Shown piece by piece: positions 1-11,375 of a stretch of DNA of 64,000 bases. The notes beneath the pieces were generated by a model that did no database searches, had not been told where the DNA came from, and saw only the letters and a program-made list of their open reading frames with translations. Position numbers and translations under genes: made by a program. Source of the DNA: Limnoperna fortunei (lineage: Eukaryota; Mollusca; Bivalvia; Mytilida; Modiolidae); assembly GCA_944474755.1 (NCBI GenBank), contig OX104112.1, forward strand, positions 60,605,640 to 60,669,639, written 5' to 3'. The stretch's first letter is position 1. Every line of letters starts with the position of its first letter.

Positions 1-1239
1 GGCTACGGCAATTAGCATCAAACATGCAAAGATTTTTTATTTAATTTGCAAGTAAGTTCATCTCTTACTTTACTTTACCAATTTTGTTTTACGATTGTCG
101 GATTTGAATTCCTGGCTCTTGTGTAAAATCTAAAAAATTTATCCTATAGCATGTCCATCCATTCAGGATTATTACCAATTTGGCACACAGGAATACATAG
201 TTATACCCTTAAGGACAACTGCAATGACTCCTGGAAAGAGTTTACCAACTAATAAATACTACAAAGACATCTGAAACATGTATGTTGGTGCTGTTACAGT
301 ATTGTTGAACATAGGTCAACATAGAAAATGCAAGCAATTTTATGAAAACAGTTGAACTGAGTTCATTATTAACCAGACTATCATACCATGGTAACCAACA
401 TTGTGGACATCGACAGAACAAGCTTTGAACAAATCTGAAAGATTCCATTAAGGTTTCTCATACCAGGGTTGGTCCAAAGGTCACCAAAGTTTGAGAAAGA
501 TCATCAAGAACATTGCCACAACTCATCACAAAGGTTGGTAAATGATAATAGCCCTCCCTGGTGTGGGAGCTAAAATAATGTGTCAATGCACTATAATAAT
601 ACAATCTAATTAAAATTAGATCTTTCACTTCCTCCCCATTTTTCGTTATTGGTCACTGCCTTGTAAGAACTGACATCTTACATGCTTGCTCATCTCGGAT
701 CATGGTCAGTTAACTCAACACTTTAAGAAAATATATGGTTAACTTGAGCATGCAACAGAGGGGTTGAGTTCAAATTTTTACACTGGGACCACATTGGGAG
801 GGTTCCCAGTGCAGGACCTGCAGAGCAACCCAGCACATTACCGGGTGTCGGATAGGGAGACCCTCTCATTGGGGGTTGTCATGTCAATACGGAATGCCCA
901 GCCGTGAACCGTAGTGGGTAACTTGTCATACTTATTGCACAATAAAGACCCCTTTTGTAGATTTTGAAAAAGAGTAGGATTATTGTAGCAGCTTCAAAAG
1001 TCTAAATTCTCCGTCCCTACCCAATACTCCATACTTTTCTAGTAGCAGTTTAAATTGTGTTCCCTCTGTACAATCCCACCCTTTTTTCCGCTGATTGTTT
1101 GTTAACTTGTTCTAGTCCTGCATACTGCTGAAAAACTGCTCAGTGGACGTAAATCCAATCACAAATCAAAATTTGTACAACTGCACACCAAAACAGTCAG
1201 AAGAAAATACACTCTTAATGTGCCTGGGATATGGTATTT
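1..1239. other. Non-coding DNA, no gene seen
   Basis: No reading frame here looks like a gene; the open frames are short and low in complexity. A moderately GC-richer patch at about 760-930, in which the phrase for a bounded 'cccagtgcaggacctg'-type block occurs, may be a fragment of a dispersed repeat, but no ends or target duplications are visible. Confidence 0.5.
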
Positions 1240-1690
1240 TAATTTAAACTAAGAATAGAGTTAGACATTGTTTGTTAAAACATTATTCATTATCAGTCAC
1301 ATTGTTTTATTAAAGCTTTAATAATAATGTACATCTGTGGTAGGGTGATGCAGTCATCCTCTGTAGGTAAGATATACTTCCTGGTGAGATTACACAACTT
1401 CAAAAGTCTAAATATTTCACAGAAATCATTCTGAATAAAAACACAGAGGGTTACCTCACACCTATTCTCTAGAGTTGTCTTGTATTTAAGAAAAAACACT
1501 CTTTATTACGATAAGAGGAATTAACAACATTGTATTACAACAACAGACTTGAATAAGTTTATCAATGTTTCAGATTACAATAGAAAATTTACATGTTACA
1601 TGATGTCTACAAATATTGCTCTGCTGAATGTGTGTTAACCATAGCAAATATTTTCATTGCATGAAATGCCCTTGAAACAGTTAACTGGTT
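1240..1690. repeat. Duplicated flank, homologous to 9,090-9,770
   Basis: Several short blocks occur in the same order here and at 9,090-9,770: an 'acattgttt' block with 'cattcac/cagtcacatt', a 'aagatNtacttcct' block, an 'attaNcNataagagga' block and 'atgcccttgaaac'. The similarity is patchy, as expected of an old duplication with indels. Both segments lie 3' of a zinc-finger copy on the minus strand, so they are likely downstream flanks of the two duplicated genes. I judged this by eye, without an alignment score. Confidence 0.5.
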
Positions 1691-2580
1691 TTCCCTCGCA
1701 CTAGAATAATGTCCTTTAAGTAGGCATAACACCTAAAACAAATAACTTACAAACCACATATATCTTTAAACTCGCTATACTGTAGCGATCATAGAAAGTA
1801 AATCTGAGGATATATTATATCAAAGGTTTATTTGCCATTACTACATGTATTAAACACAAGAATACTCTCCTATTGTCAGCTAAATTGTATACACGTAGGA
1901 AAAAAATTTTTCCTAGCTCCAACTGAAGGCTACTGTATCCATACGAAATTCAATTCAGATCAGTATTTGAACACCATAAATACAGGCTCAAGTACTGAGA
2001 GGCGCTAGAAATTATAGCCAAATGAGTTATTTAAAAAACAATTATTAATGTGGACTTATACTGATGATACCTCGCTCTATAACTTGACTCTAATAGCACT
2101 TTAGAGTAAAGAGTAGGTCAACAAGAAGTAGAAATCCGAAAGGTCGAAAAGAATTCCACAATATGGCATGTTCATACAAAGCTAATGACAAAATTTTAGT
2201 ATTGTATCATTCATCACAGTAACATACTAACACACACAGACAGAAAACAGTATACATGTAAATACCTACACAGCATAACGCTAGGCAAAATAAAGCAAAC
2301 ATCAAAAACAATTATATTATTAATCTTATTAAATAAATAATTAAACAACAAAATTATGTAAAAAGTCAACACTGAAATATTGTTTTTAACCAAACAAAGA
2401 AAATGGTTATTGTAGTTATATAAGAAATAACTGTGCTACTAGTACATCTGGAACTTGAAAGTCTGAAGGGTGTTATAATTTAATATATGTACCGTAATTA
2501 AGACATGTTAAATGAACAAATATGTATAGTCATAAGAATACACAGTTTTCAAGATAGGTTATTAGATATATTCTGTTGAA
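1691..2580. other. Non-coding DNA; contains a 2,145-2,280 block repeated at 19,557-19,730
   Basis: No coding signal. The block starting 'cacaatatggcatgttcat' at about 2,158 is clearly similar to one starting 'cacaatatggcatgatcat' at about 19,565, followed in both by 'aaaattttagNattgta' and a CACA-rich tract. Read with the other flank homology, this points to further duplicated units beyond the two zinc-finger copies. Confidence 0.55.
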
Positions 2581-2687
2581 GTAATGTATCTAGTGAATCA
2601 CTACAATTTGATTGGTTAATCAAAACGGGTTCAACAGTAATGTATCTAGTGAATCACTACAATTTGATTGGTTAATCAAAACGGGGA
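2581..2687 (+). repeat. Tandem duplication, 56-bp unit, two copies
   Basis: The unit starting 'gtaatgtatctagtgaatca' at 2,581 is repeated at 2,637 with essentially no differences over about 50 bp. Such identity implies a recent slippage or unequal-exchange event. Each unit contains 'gattggttaatc', a short imperfect palindrome. Confidence 0.9.
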
Positions 2688-3037
2688 TATTATACCGTAT
2701 TACCTGTGAAACCCTGTGATATTGAAACCAGTTTCAAAATGGTGTCTTTTCATTTACTAATTTATTTGTTTTATATAATATAAATAGTTAAACATAATAT
2801 AGAGATATCAAGTATCGATTTTAAATACATGCATTTTACGGAATCTATCATCTCCGTCTGCGATTTATCTTGAAATTAACAAGGGAGATAACCAATAACT
2901 AGAAGTCTCCTAAAATGGCAAACAAAAGCATTTGAATCTCACTTCGAAAGTGAAATGTAAATTGGAAGCTTAAATGGTTCTCCAATAGTAGTGGTCTGGC
3001 AAACTTAAGTACAAGAAGACTTCAACAGAATATAATT

Positions 3038-3148
3038 GTTATTCGGATCTTCACAGGGGATACGGGTTCATATTCTCTGCCTGCGAAGGGAATATAGAAT
3101 ACAGACAAGGAATATGAACCCGTATCCCTTGTGAACATCCAGAATAAC
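3038..3148. mobile_element. Palindromic MITE-like element
   Basis: Arms of about 38 bp, 3,038-3,075 and 3,110-3,148, are inverted copies of one another around a 34-bp loop. Both contain 'ggatacgggttcatattc' or its complement, and the outer ends read 'gttattc' and 'gaataac'. There is no coding capacity. The target duplication is unclear, so the superfamily cannot be named. Confidence 0.8.
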
Positions 3149-3840
3149 ATATAGTATCCTATCACATGATTAATGGTATCACATGATTTAATTTAGGGCA
3201 CTTTCCTTGACTCACCATGTTTTAACATCATCTAGACTGCATAAATACATGTACCATACCCCCTTCCATGTTCAATGTGGGATTTGCAGTCCCCACAACA
3301 CAACACAGATTCGTTATGCATCTTCTTTCTTAAGCCATCCTATTTTGCTTCAAAAGTTGCCGCTTTCCACTCAAACTGCCCTAAATTTTTATGAAATCGC
3401 ATGAACAGCATTACAATTTCCACTTCTTTTAATGAGAGTGATTATATCTTGAAAACAATGTATATTGCTGATCTTTAACCAAGCAATGTGGCATTAAGGC
3501 ATTCCAATACGACTAAACACTACATCTGATATAGGTTTAATCTAATTATACAGTGCAGGAGTGATTAACAAATAACTACACTTTTCTGCAAGTTCCCTTT
3601 CAAGCAAATAAAACTTGCATGATGCAGTAGGTGTATAAATTATTCTAATGCCTTTTAAACATTGTTTGCTATTACCTCTGTTTATGCCTGTAGATCAGGT
3701 GGATTTTCTCTTTTACACCACTCCACAGAGGATAGCACATTACAAAGCTAACCAAAGTGAACAGTGAAGAAAAATGATTATCTCCCTTTTATATGAATTA
3801 TGCATGCAATTCTTGTGATCAAGCAGATGAAATTATATGT
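3149..3840. other. Non-coding DNA, nothing recognised
   Basis: AT-rich sequence with short, low-complexity open frames only. It lies 3' of the zinc-finger pseudogene (minus strand) and may include remnants of its 3' untranslated region. Confidence 0.45.
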
Positions 3841-3955
3841 TTACTCTAAAGGTCAGGCAGACTAGTTTTGACCACACTATGGTCACTCTAAAGGTCAGGC
3901 AACTTGTTTTTACCACCCTATGGCCACTCTAAAGGTCAGGCAGACTAGTATTAAC
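3841..3955 (+). repeat. Short tandem repeat, three diverged units of about 45 bp
   Basis: Three units each begin 'actctaaaggtcaggca', at about 3,843, 3,885 and 3,928, and continue with a variant of 'ctagttttgaccacNctatgg'. They immediately precede the broken 3' end of the zinc-finger pseudogene. Confidence 0.8.
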
Positions 3956-4053
3956 ATGTATTATTCCTGGTTCGTCCTACTTTTTCGTTCTCTGCTATAG
4001 TGTTTATATGAAACATGTATTATTCCTGTTTCGTTCTACTTTTTCGTTCTCTA
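3954..4053 (+). repeat. 58-bp duplication at the 3' end of the pseudogene
   Basis: The segment starting 'aacatgtattattcctg' near 3,954 recurs 58 bp later with a few differences, including 'ctactttttcgttctct' in both. The right copy overlaps the last zinc-finger pseudogene codons, where the frame ends at a stop around 4,020. The homologous codons of the intact paralogue continue for about 140 more residues, so this duplication marks the place where the gene's 3' end was lost. Confidence 0.75.
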
Positions 4054-6871
4054 ACTTGGAAAATTTCAGTTCCTTCCATTGGTTTGTCTGGATCATCTTC
4101 CTTCATATACAATCCAGCAATAATTGCAAGTCCTCCACTTCCTTCCAAAGTAAATTCACCTTTGTGCTTTTGTTCCAAATGGAAACGATAATCTACTGTG
4201 TCATTGGTACCATATTCACAAAACTGGCAAGGGTACATTGGTAAACCTGCGTGCTTTTTTGTTTTTGCTATATGCTTTCTTATGTTCTAACGGGTATTAC
4301 ATTTATATGAGCAGTAAGGACATTTGAAAGGTTTGGATCCTATGTGTATTCTAATATGTCTTCTAAGGTGTGACCGTGTACCAGCTTTGTAATTGCAGTA
4401 TTCACAATGATGGTCGCGAACCCCTGCATGGGAACGGTGATGTTGATTCAAGCGAGTACCCACATATGTCACACAAGTATGCTCTTTCACCAGTATGTGA
4501 TCTATAATGTGCTGTCAAATCATGAATAAGGAAGAATGACCAACGACATCCTGGATAGTCACATTTGAATTTCTTCTCTCCATGTCTTTTCATATGAATG
4601 TTCAGCTGCTTCTGTAGCAGAAAGGACTGTCCACATATGTCACAAATCAATTTACTTGCTTTGTTTTCTTCCAAACAGTGTTTGGTCATGTGCTCTCTAT
4701 ATGAACCAAACTTTTTAAATTCCTTGCCACAAACTTCACATTTTCTTTCAGAAAGACCTACATGTGACATTAAATGTTGCCTAAGTGATAGTGGTGCAGG
4801 AAAACCTGAACCACAATACCGACATTTATATGGCTTGTCACCAGAGTGAGATCTGAGATGTTCCAAAATGTAGTCCTTCATTATAGTCTTTGGACATTCA
4901 GGGCACAGAACTCTTTCATCCTTCAAACTATCAATAGAGGCCAAGAATTCTTGATATTTGACAGTTGTTGTGTCTTCATGACCAAGTTTTTCTCTTAAAG
5001 ATTCTTCTGAGTTTGGATGAAGATGATACACTTCAGTATGAAACAATTTCAGTTTTTCATCTTCAAAACGTCTGTCACAGTAGTCACACTGTTCAATCAC
5101 AGAGGTAGTATTTTCATCAGATTGTTTCATATTGGTTTGGTGTTTGATTCCAGCAAAATGAATTTTCCTGGCTTTTTCTGTTATGAATGTTACATCACAC
5201 AATTCACAAAAAAATAAATGATTTGCATGTTGTTCAAAATAATGATTTAGAAGTTCATCATACTGTAGCGATACAAAAACACAATGGCCACATTTATGGG
5301 ACTTCTTAATGTTCTTTCCAATCTTCTTTGCAAGTTTATATGGCTTGTCCTCTTGGCGATTTATACGTGTACGGTTGATACCTTCATTAAAGACCTCTGA
5401 TTTATATTCTGCATATGGTTTGTCCTCTTGGCGATTTACATGTATACGTGTCCGACTGATACTTTCATTAAATACCTTGGATTTATATTCTGTTCTAACA
5501 TGTCCAAACTTCCTTTCTTGCTTTGTTTGTAGACTATGCTGACAAGCAGACATATGACATTTGTACGAGTAGAAATCAAAGGTCTTGTTACACAGCTTGC
5601 ATGACAATTCGTATTCCTTGAAATGTTGAGCTCTCATGTGTCGCTTCATGTGTAATTTAGAATGCAGAATTTTTTTGCAGTATTTACATTTTGCATCATA
5701 ATTTTTCTCTTTTATTATGCATGGTTTGCTACCCTTTTTAGCACCCAAAGCATGAGCACTATCATTTTCAAAATGTTGTAAAAGTGATCCATTGTCATGA
5801 CAACAATACTTGCAGATACTACACATGATTTCACCATCAAGACCTTCACATTGCATTAGATGGCTGTCAGATTTTAGATGGTCCATAAAGTCTTGATTCC
5901 TGTTAAAGTAAAACTGACAAATTGTACATTGGTAAGGACTTAACCACACTATGTATTTGTGATACTGTTCCAATACCTTGATAGCGTCAGGATGTCCTTT
6001 TGTCCGATTTTTGTGGTAGGTTGATAAAAGATGTAGTGCAATTTTATACTTGGTGCTGAATTTTTTGTCACATATTACACAAACTCCAGTATTTTTTGGT
6101 TGAAGAACACTGTCATTGTCTGAATCATCTATAAAGGCGTTTTGTAGAAAATCATCAGAAATTAAGTAATTCAGTGTTATTTTGAATGTCCAATATTGGC
6201 ACATCTTCTGTTCGACTATATTTGGGTTCATCTTCCTCCCTCATTATTTGTAATACTAAAGATGACAAGAAATCTAATTGTGAATTTGTAACAGTATTTT
6301 GATCAGTGCCAGGAGGACTGTCATTTCCAGCTTGCATTGTCATGTACTGATTGTCAACACCCAAACTCAGTGAGTGGTTTGTAGTAGATGTGCAATTAAA
6401 ATAACCAATACTTGATTTCCCATTATATATATCTAAAACAGGTTGAGACAACATGTCTGAATTTTGTTGCACAGACATAAAAGGGACAGTTTCTTCGCTA
6501 AATGTTATCTTATGAATTCCATGACTGGATGAAGTACCTGACACAAACATATGGCTTGACAGTGATTGTGATACTTGTTGCTCTGGTTGATCTGTAGAAA
6601 CTGGCAACAGATGTTCCATTTGACTATAGTAAATCTGGCACTGTGCCAATTGATTGTTAGGTGACAGTACCTTCATGTAGGATTGACTTGTTGTCTCATT
6701 CTGTGCATAATTTTGTTGGGCAATAGTCACTGGAGATTCAATTTTCTTTTCCTTCTCTTCATTTTTAGCCCCCAGACATTCATACTTTTTATGGTTGATG
6801 TAATTAACAAGTCCAGTTACTGTAGCTTGACAAACAAGACATATATGCATGTCATCGTCTTCATCATTCAT
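4020..6871 (-). pseudogene. Broken paralogue of the C2H2 zinc-finger gene at 13,873-17,601
   Basis: The start ATG is at 6,871, just after a splice acceptor. The frame matches the intact paralogue, with a C2HC-like motif (CLVC...NHKKYEC) and a Ser/Gln-rich stretch, until about 6,160. There the alignment shifts frame amid small losses near the acidic segment and the original frame stops. A second frame covers about 15 zinc fingers down to about 4,458. Near 4,455 a 17-bp deletion, inferred from 'gggtactcgcttgaa' against the paralogue's longer sequence, breaks it again. A third frame ends in a nonsense codon at 4,287-4,289, where the paralogue has a Glu codon (CNTR-stop against CNTHEN). A last piece (YPCQFCEYG...) ends near 4,020. 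The C-terminal tail and a linker of about 170 residues are also absent. Four independent lesions make an assembly error unlikely. Similarity to the paralogue is still very high, so inactivation is recent. A shorter product from an internal ATG at 6,231 cannot be excluded. Confidence 0.9.
5335..5500 (-). repeat. Internal duplication of about 80 bp in the pseudogene linker
   Basis: The codons for a linker segment ending in NRQEDKPY appear twice in succession in this copy (VFNES..NRQEDKPY, then VFNEG..NRQEDKPY). The intact paralogue has it once (VFNEG..NRQGEKPY). The two copies share 'tgtcctcttggcgattta'. The duplication stays in frame, so it may predate loss of function. Confidence 0.85.
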
Positions 6872-6900
6872 GTTGGAAAATCTGCAACAAAAATAATCAT
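6872..6900 (-). promoter_or_regulatory. 3' splice site in front of the pseudogene start codon
   Basis: Read on the minus strand, a T-rich tract runs into 'ttgttgcag' and the exon begins 'attttccaacatg' at 6,881, ten bases before the ATG. The intact paralogue has the same junction at 17,611. A retained upstream intron shows that this copy did not arise by reverse transcription of a spliced mRNA. Confidence 0.8.
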
Positions 6901-7019
6901 TAAGTATCTCAAGGTCTAGGAACATCATCATAAATGTTGAAAAAATACTTGCATGGCAAAATGTTGCAATATACTTCACTCCCGATGAAGACATTGTCTA
7001 GGCTTGCTTTCCATTATCC

Positions 7020-7260
7020 GGTACGTACTGTCCAGATCAGTTTGGGATAATAGAACATCCAAGGGCAGACGATTTGTTTCAAAATGGCTGCCTTGAAATC
7101 GGTATTGATATGCCATAACCATACACGTCTTAAAATTTCACTCCTTTGAAAGATTTTTACAATGTCAAAGGTTGTTCTTCTTTTGATTTTCATCCAAAGC
7201 TTAAAATTCATTTCCACATCACATTTTCTGCGTCTGTGTCCGCCATCTTGGATCAAAGTT
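7020..7260 (-). promoter_or_regulatory. Possible first non-coding exon and promoter of the zinc-finger pseudogene, with a YY1-type site
   Basis: On the minus strand 'ccaagatggcgga' (about 7,242-7,254) fits the YY1 consensus, which in animals often sits just downstream of a transcription start. Its ATG opens only a 12-codon frame. Further along, 'ctggacagtacgt' could supply a donor at 7,028, giving a small 5' untranslated exon joined to the acceptor at 6,881. The spacing is plausible, but the donor is not strong and no equivalent was found upstream of the intact paralogue. Confidence 0.35.
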
Positions 7261-7332
7261 GGAACAAAAAAATTGACGAATCAGACATTCAGATAGGTAC
7301 GGGGGGTTCCATTTCAGTTTTGGGAGGTACAA

Positions 7333-8000
7333 CTGGTACGTGATCACCACAGAGTGCTTGAGGTAGTAAGTCAATGTTACCATTGATCATCACAGAGTGC
7401 TTGAGGTAGTAAGTCAATGTTACCATTGATCACCACAGAGTGCTTGAGGTAGTAAGTCAATGTTACCATTGATCATCACAGAGTGGTTGAGGTAGTACCG
7501 GTAAGTCAATGTTACCATTGATCACCACAGAGTGCTTGAGGTAGTAAGTCAATGTTACCATTGATCATCACAGAGTGCTTGAGGTAGTAAGTCAGTGTTA
7601 CCATTGATCATCACAGAGTGGTTGATGTAGTTAGTCAGTGTTACCATTGACCATCACAGAGTGGTTGAGGTAGTTAATCAATGTTACCACTGACCATCAC
7701 AGAGTGCTTGAGGTAGTAAGTCAATGTTACCATTGATCACCACAGAGTGCTTGAGGTAGTAAGTCAATGTTACCATTGATCATCACAGAGTGGTTGAGGT
7801 AGTACCGGTAAGTCAATGTTACCATTGATCACCACAGAGTGCTTGAGGTAGTAAGTCAATGTTACCATTGATCATCACAGAGTGCTTGAGGTAGTAAGTC
7901 AGTGTTACCATTGATCATCACAGAGTGGTTGATGTAGTTAGTCAGTGTTACCATTGACCATCACAGAGTGGTTGAGGTAGTTAATCAATGTTACCATTGA
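7333..8000 (+). repeat. 43-bp minisatellite, about 15 copies, with a 307-bp higher-order period
   Basis: Units of 43 bp carry 'cacagagtgNttgaggtagt' and 'aatgttaccattgatca'; starts at 7,348, 7,391, 7,434 and 7,477 are exactly 43 bp apart. A 48-bp variant with an inserted 'ccggt' lies at 7,498 and again at 7,805. The order of variants between them is the same, so seven units (307 bp) were duplicated as a block. The array begins about 80 bp beyond the candidate promoter of the pseudogene. Confidence 0.95.
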
Positions 8001-8045
8001 CCAACAGTGTGTCAACACTGAAGTTGTCAGGGTGCTTAGAAAGAC

Positions 8046-8968
8046 CAGAGGCTCTTAAGAGCCTGTATCGCTCACCTGATTTTATAGGCAATAAAGATGG
8101 CATTTCCCTGATGTTAAAGTAAGTCCTGTAATTTTCAATAAACTTTAAATAGGACCATCCAAACAATATTACTAGAAAGCTTTGTTTCATTGGTTAACCG
8201 GTTGTATAGAGAAGATTTTTTTTCTCCTAGGGTCGAATGTTAAACCAAGTCCTGCGGTGGTGGCCATTTTGAATTTCCGATTGGGATGAAAAACATCAAC
8301 TTTATAGAGGACCATCCAAACAATATTGCTAGTAAGTTTTGTTTCCATTGGTTGACCGGTTTCAGAAAAGAAGCCTTTCAAACTTTTTCCCATAGAGTCC
8401 TATGTTAAATTAAGTCCTGCGGTGGCAGCCATTTTGAATTTCCAATTGCCATAAAAAACACAAACTTTATAGAGGACCATCCAAACAATATTGCTAGTAA
8501 GTTTTTGTTTCCATTGGTTGACCGGTTTCAGAGAAGAAGCCTTTTAAAACTTTTTCCCATAGGGTTCTATGTTAAAGTCCTGCGGTGGAGGCCATTTTGA
8601 ATTTCCAATTCCCATCAAAAACACAAACTTTATAGAGGACCATCCAAACAATATTGCTAGTAAGTTTTGTTTTGATTGGTTAAACGGTTTCAGAGAAGAA
8701 GCCCTTTTTAACTTTTTTCCCATAGGGTCCTATGTTAAACTAAGTCTTGAGGTGGCGGCCATATTGGTTTACCAATCAAAATAAAAAACACAAACTTTGT
8801 AAAGGTCCATCCAATGAACATTATGGCCAAGTTTGGTTTCAATTGGCCAAGTGGTTTCAGAGAAGAAGATTAAAATGTAAAAAGTTTACAGACGCCGCCG
8901 CCGCCGCCGACGCCGACGGACGCAAAGTGATAACAATAGCTCACATGACCCTTTGGTCAGGTGAGCTA
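8046..8968 (+). mobile_element. Helentron/HINE-like non-autonomous element with a tandem core
   Basis: The left end has a perfect palindrome, AGGCTCTTAAGAGCCT (8,049-8,064), followed by GCTCACCTGA (8,070-8,079). The core holds about five units of 162-169 bp, each with 'gtcctgNggtggNggcca', 'ggaccatccaaacaatattg' and 'ggtttcagagaagaag'. Just before the right end come a GCC microsatellite (8,893-8,912) and a hairpin, TAGCTCACATGACC/GGTCAGGTGAGCTA (8,938-8,968). The right arm's TCAGGTGAGC is the exact complement of the left GCTCACCTGA. There is no protein-coding capacity. Subterminal inverted repeat, tandem core, microsatellite and 3' hairpin together match the DINE-1/HINE and bivalve pearl layout; the class assignment is inferred. 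Confidence 0.7.
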
Positions 8969-10720
8969 AAAAGTGAGATTTCCTGTACAGATGATTGAGA
9001 ATTTTCACGTGGTACTTAAGCTTTCTTACTATATTATAACTGAAAAATGGTTAAAAGTTTCCTTACCAGCAATTAAAACAAACAATTATACTATAAAGAA
9101 ACAAATTAAACATTGTTTATTTGGATAACATTCTTGATCATTCACATTAACTGAAGTACAAAAGGCACATTCATAAACGTGTATTCCCTATTAAGATTAT
9201 GCCAAGTCATTCTACATATACAAGATGTACTTCCTTGTGATAAAATAACTACTCAGTAATATAAAAGATTTAAAAAAATTTGATGTGACTTTCAGAATTT
9301 CAGAATTCATAAGGACTAGACAGCTTTGCTTTACAATTACAAAGTGTAATGTTTTTGTTATAAAAAAGCTGCATAAAAGAATTTAGATAATTACTTTTTA
9401 TAGAATAGAGGCACTGTTTACAACAAAACATAAATAAAAAAGGGACTTGTCACATGTTTATGTAAGGAAGTTAAGTCTTGTATTTAGCAAACAACTCGTT
9501 ATTAGCAAGAGGAAATAAATAACAGTAATGAATCAATCAACAAAATATGAAATGAAATAAAAAAAATATACAAAATCTATTTTAACTAAAACAAAAACAG
9601 AATACTTAAATTCATCAAAATACAACAATTCATAATGGCTGCTAAACTTGTTAATTGAATTTAGATGGGGTCTACACATTTATTGCTTTGTATAATTGCT
9701 CTAACGATAAACATGAAAATTTAAAAAAAATTTTTTTACATTTTTTTGCAATGCCCTTGAAACTGTAGTCACTAAAATGCCACAAATATTGAAGTTATAT
9801 GACAGCAGTCACAAACAAACATTGGCATGGACTCAATAATAACAAAGAATTAGTGTCAAAACTAAATGATAATCATAGTACTTATCCATTATTATTAGAC
9901 CCATCAACAATTCCAATAAAACTTCTTTGGATCATTACCCATAACCCTTAAAACCACTCAACAGCCATATTTATCTGCTCTTCTCCAAGTTAAATTTGCA
10001 GGAAACAAAGTCTTGGTCAAAGTTAATATGCATAAAACAAAACAAGACACTTCTAGTTCCACCAATTTTCAAATAAAAATGTCTGCAATTGTTTTGGCCA
10101 TCAAAGGGAGGTCACCTTTAGGTTTGGCCATCTAAGTTAGCTCCCTTATCCATCCATACTAAGTTTTGAGAGAGTCAAATATATAACAAATGTCTTCATT
10201 ATGTATTTCTCTAGGCAAGACGATGAAGTTCTAAGTATACAATTCACCTAATTAAAACAAAATAACAAATAAAATGTCTAACAACTAAAGAATGAAAAAT
10301 CAACAGTTATTTTTGTAACATATTCAATTATATTCTATTTTTATATATATTTATAAATATTTTCTATATTCTATTATATTTTGGTATTGCTTTGAATTTA
10401 AGTATTGTATGACATAAATGGGATAATGGAGTACCAGTTCACCAACAGACATTAGATGGAGACAATATATTTTTAATCATGACATTTAGTTTAAATTACA
10501 AAAGTATAAAAGAAACTCAGTATGAGTTTTCATATGCTATGCTCACATGAGACCTAAATTCTTTAGGCACTACAAATATATAAGGGAAGATAACTAGAAT
10601 AATAGTTTAATATACTACATTGAACGATGCTAAATACATTGTATATATTTGATTTACTTCATTCAGCTAAGTAACAAAAGAAAAATGTATCAATTATATT
10701 GATTTACCTCATTCAGCTAA
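8969..10720. other. Non-coding DNA; 9,090-9,770 is homologous to 1,240-1,690
   Basis: No coding signal. The part at 9,090-9,770 resembles the downstream flank of the pseudogene (shared blocks around 'acattgttt', 'aagatgtacttcct' and 'atgcccttgaaac'). The rest is very AT-rich with simple runs, and nothing else was recognised. Confidence 0.5.
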
Positions 10721-11202
10721 CTAAGAAAAGAAAAAAATATCAATTATAATATTTAACGATCATACAATAACAATTCAAAATTTTACCATATGCTCTAAAG
10801 GACCTGTATTGCTATCCTGGTTTATACAGGCAATGAAGAACAAATCTGAAACATATATATTCTGGTTGGTTTGCTTAACAGCTCTGAGTACTGGGCATCT
10901 AAATATTTTTCTATTTGGTCCTTTGTTAAACTAAGTATTTTCTATTTGGTCCTTTGTTAAACTAAGAAAAGAAAAAAATATCAATTATAATATTTAACGA
11001 TCATACAATAACAATTCAAAATTTTACCATATGCTCTAAAGGACCTGTATTGCTATCCTGGTTTATACAGGCAATGAAGAACAAATCTGAAACATATATA
11101 TTCTGGTTGGTTTGCTTAACAGCTCTGAGTACTGGGCATCTAAATATTTTTCTATTTGGTCCTTTGTTAAACTAAGTATTTTCTATTTGGTCCTTTGTTA
11201 AA
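10721..11202 (+). repeat. Exact tandem duplication, 241-bp unit, two copies
   Basis: The unit starting 'ctaagaaaagaaaaaaatat' at 10,721 starts again at 10,962, and I see no difference between the two copies. Each unit also ends in a 31-bp sub-repeat containing 'tctatttggtcctttgtt', present two or three times in a row. This is either a very recent duplication or an assembly artefact. Confidence 0.9.
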
Positions 11203-11375
11203 CTAAGTATTTTCTATTTGGTCCTTTGTTAAACTAAGTCCTGCTGTGGTGACCATATTAAATTTCCTATCAGAATATAGCAAACAAAATTGTGTATAGA
11301 ACTATCAAATGAATATTGTGACCAAGTTGGGTTTAAATAGCTTAGTGGTTTCAAACAAAAGGTGAAATTTATCTA
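10788..11375 (+). mobile_element. Degenerate Helentron-like copy, related to 8,046-8,968
   Basis: The block 'gctctaaaggacctgtatt' with 'caggcaatgaag' aligns with the left end of the element at 8,046. After the duplicated section, 'aactaagtcctgctgtggtg', 'gaactatcaaatgaatattg' and 'gtggtttcaaacaaaaggtg' align with one core unit. No 3' hairpin remains. This is a decayed relative whose left part was later duplicated in tandem. Confidence 0.6.

Noticed and set aside
1293..1499. A 68-codon minus-strand frame as a small gene
   Set aside because: No similarity, no plausible start context or splice signals, and low-complexity composition; the segment is better explained as a duplicated flank.
6155..6231. 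An intron in the zinc-finger pseudogene that would repair the frame near 6,160
   Set aside because: The frame change happens within a few bases of aligned coding sequence; there is no room for an intron and no GT-AG pair fits, and the intact paralogue has no intron there.
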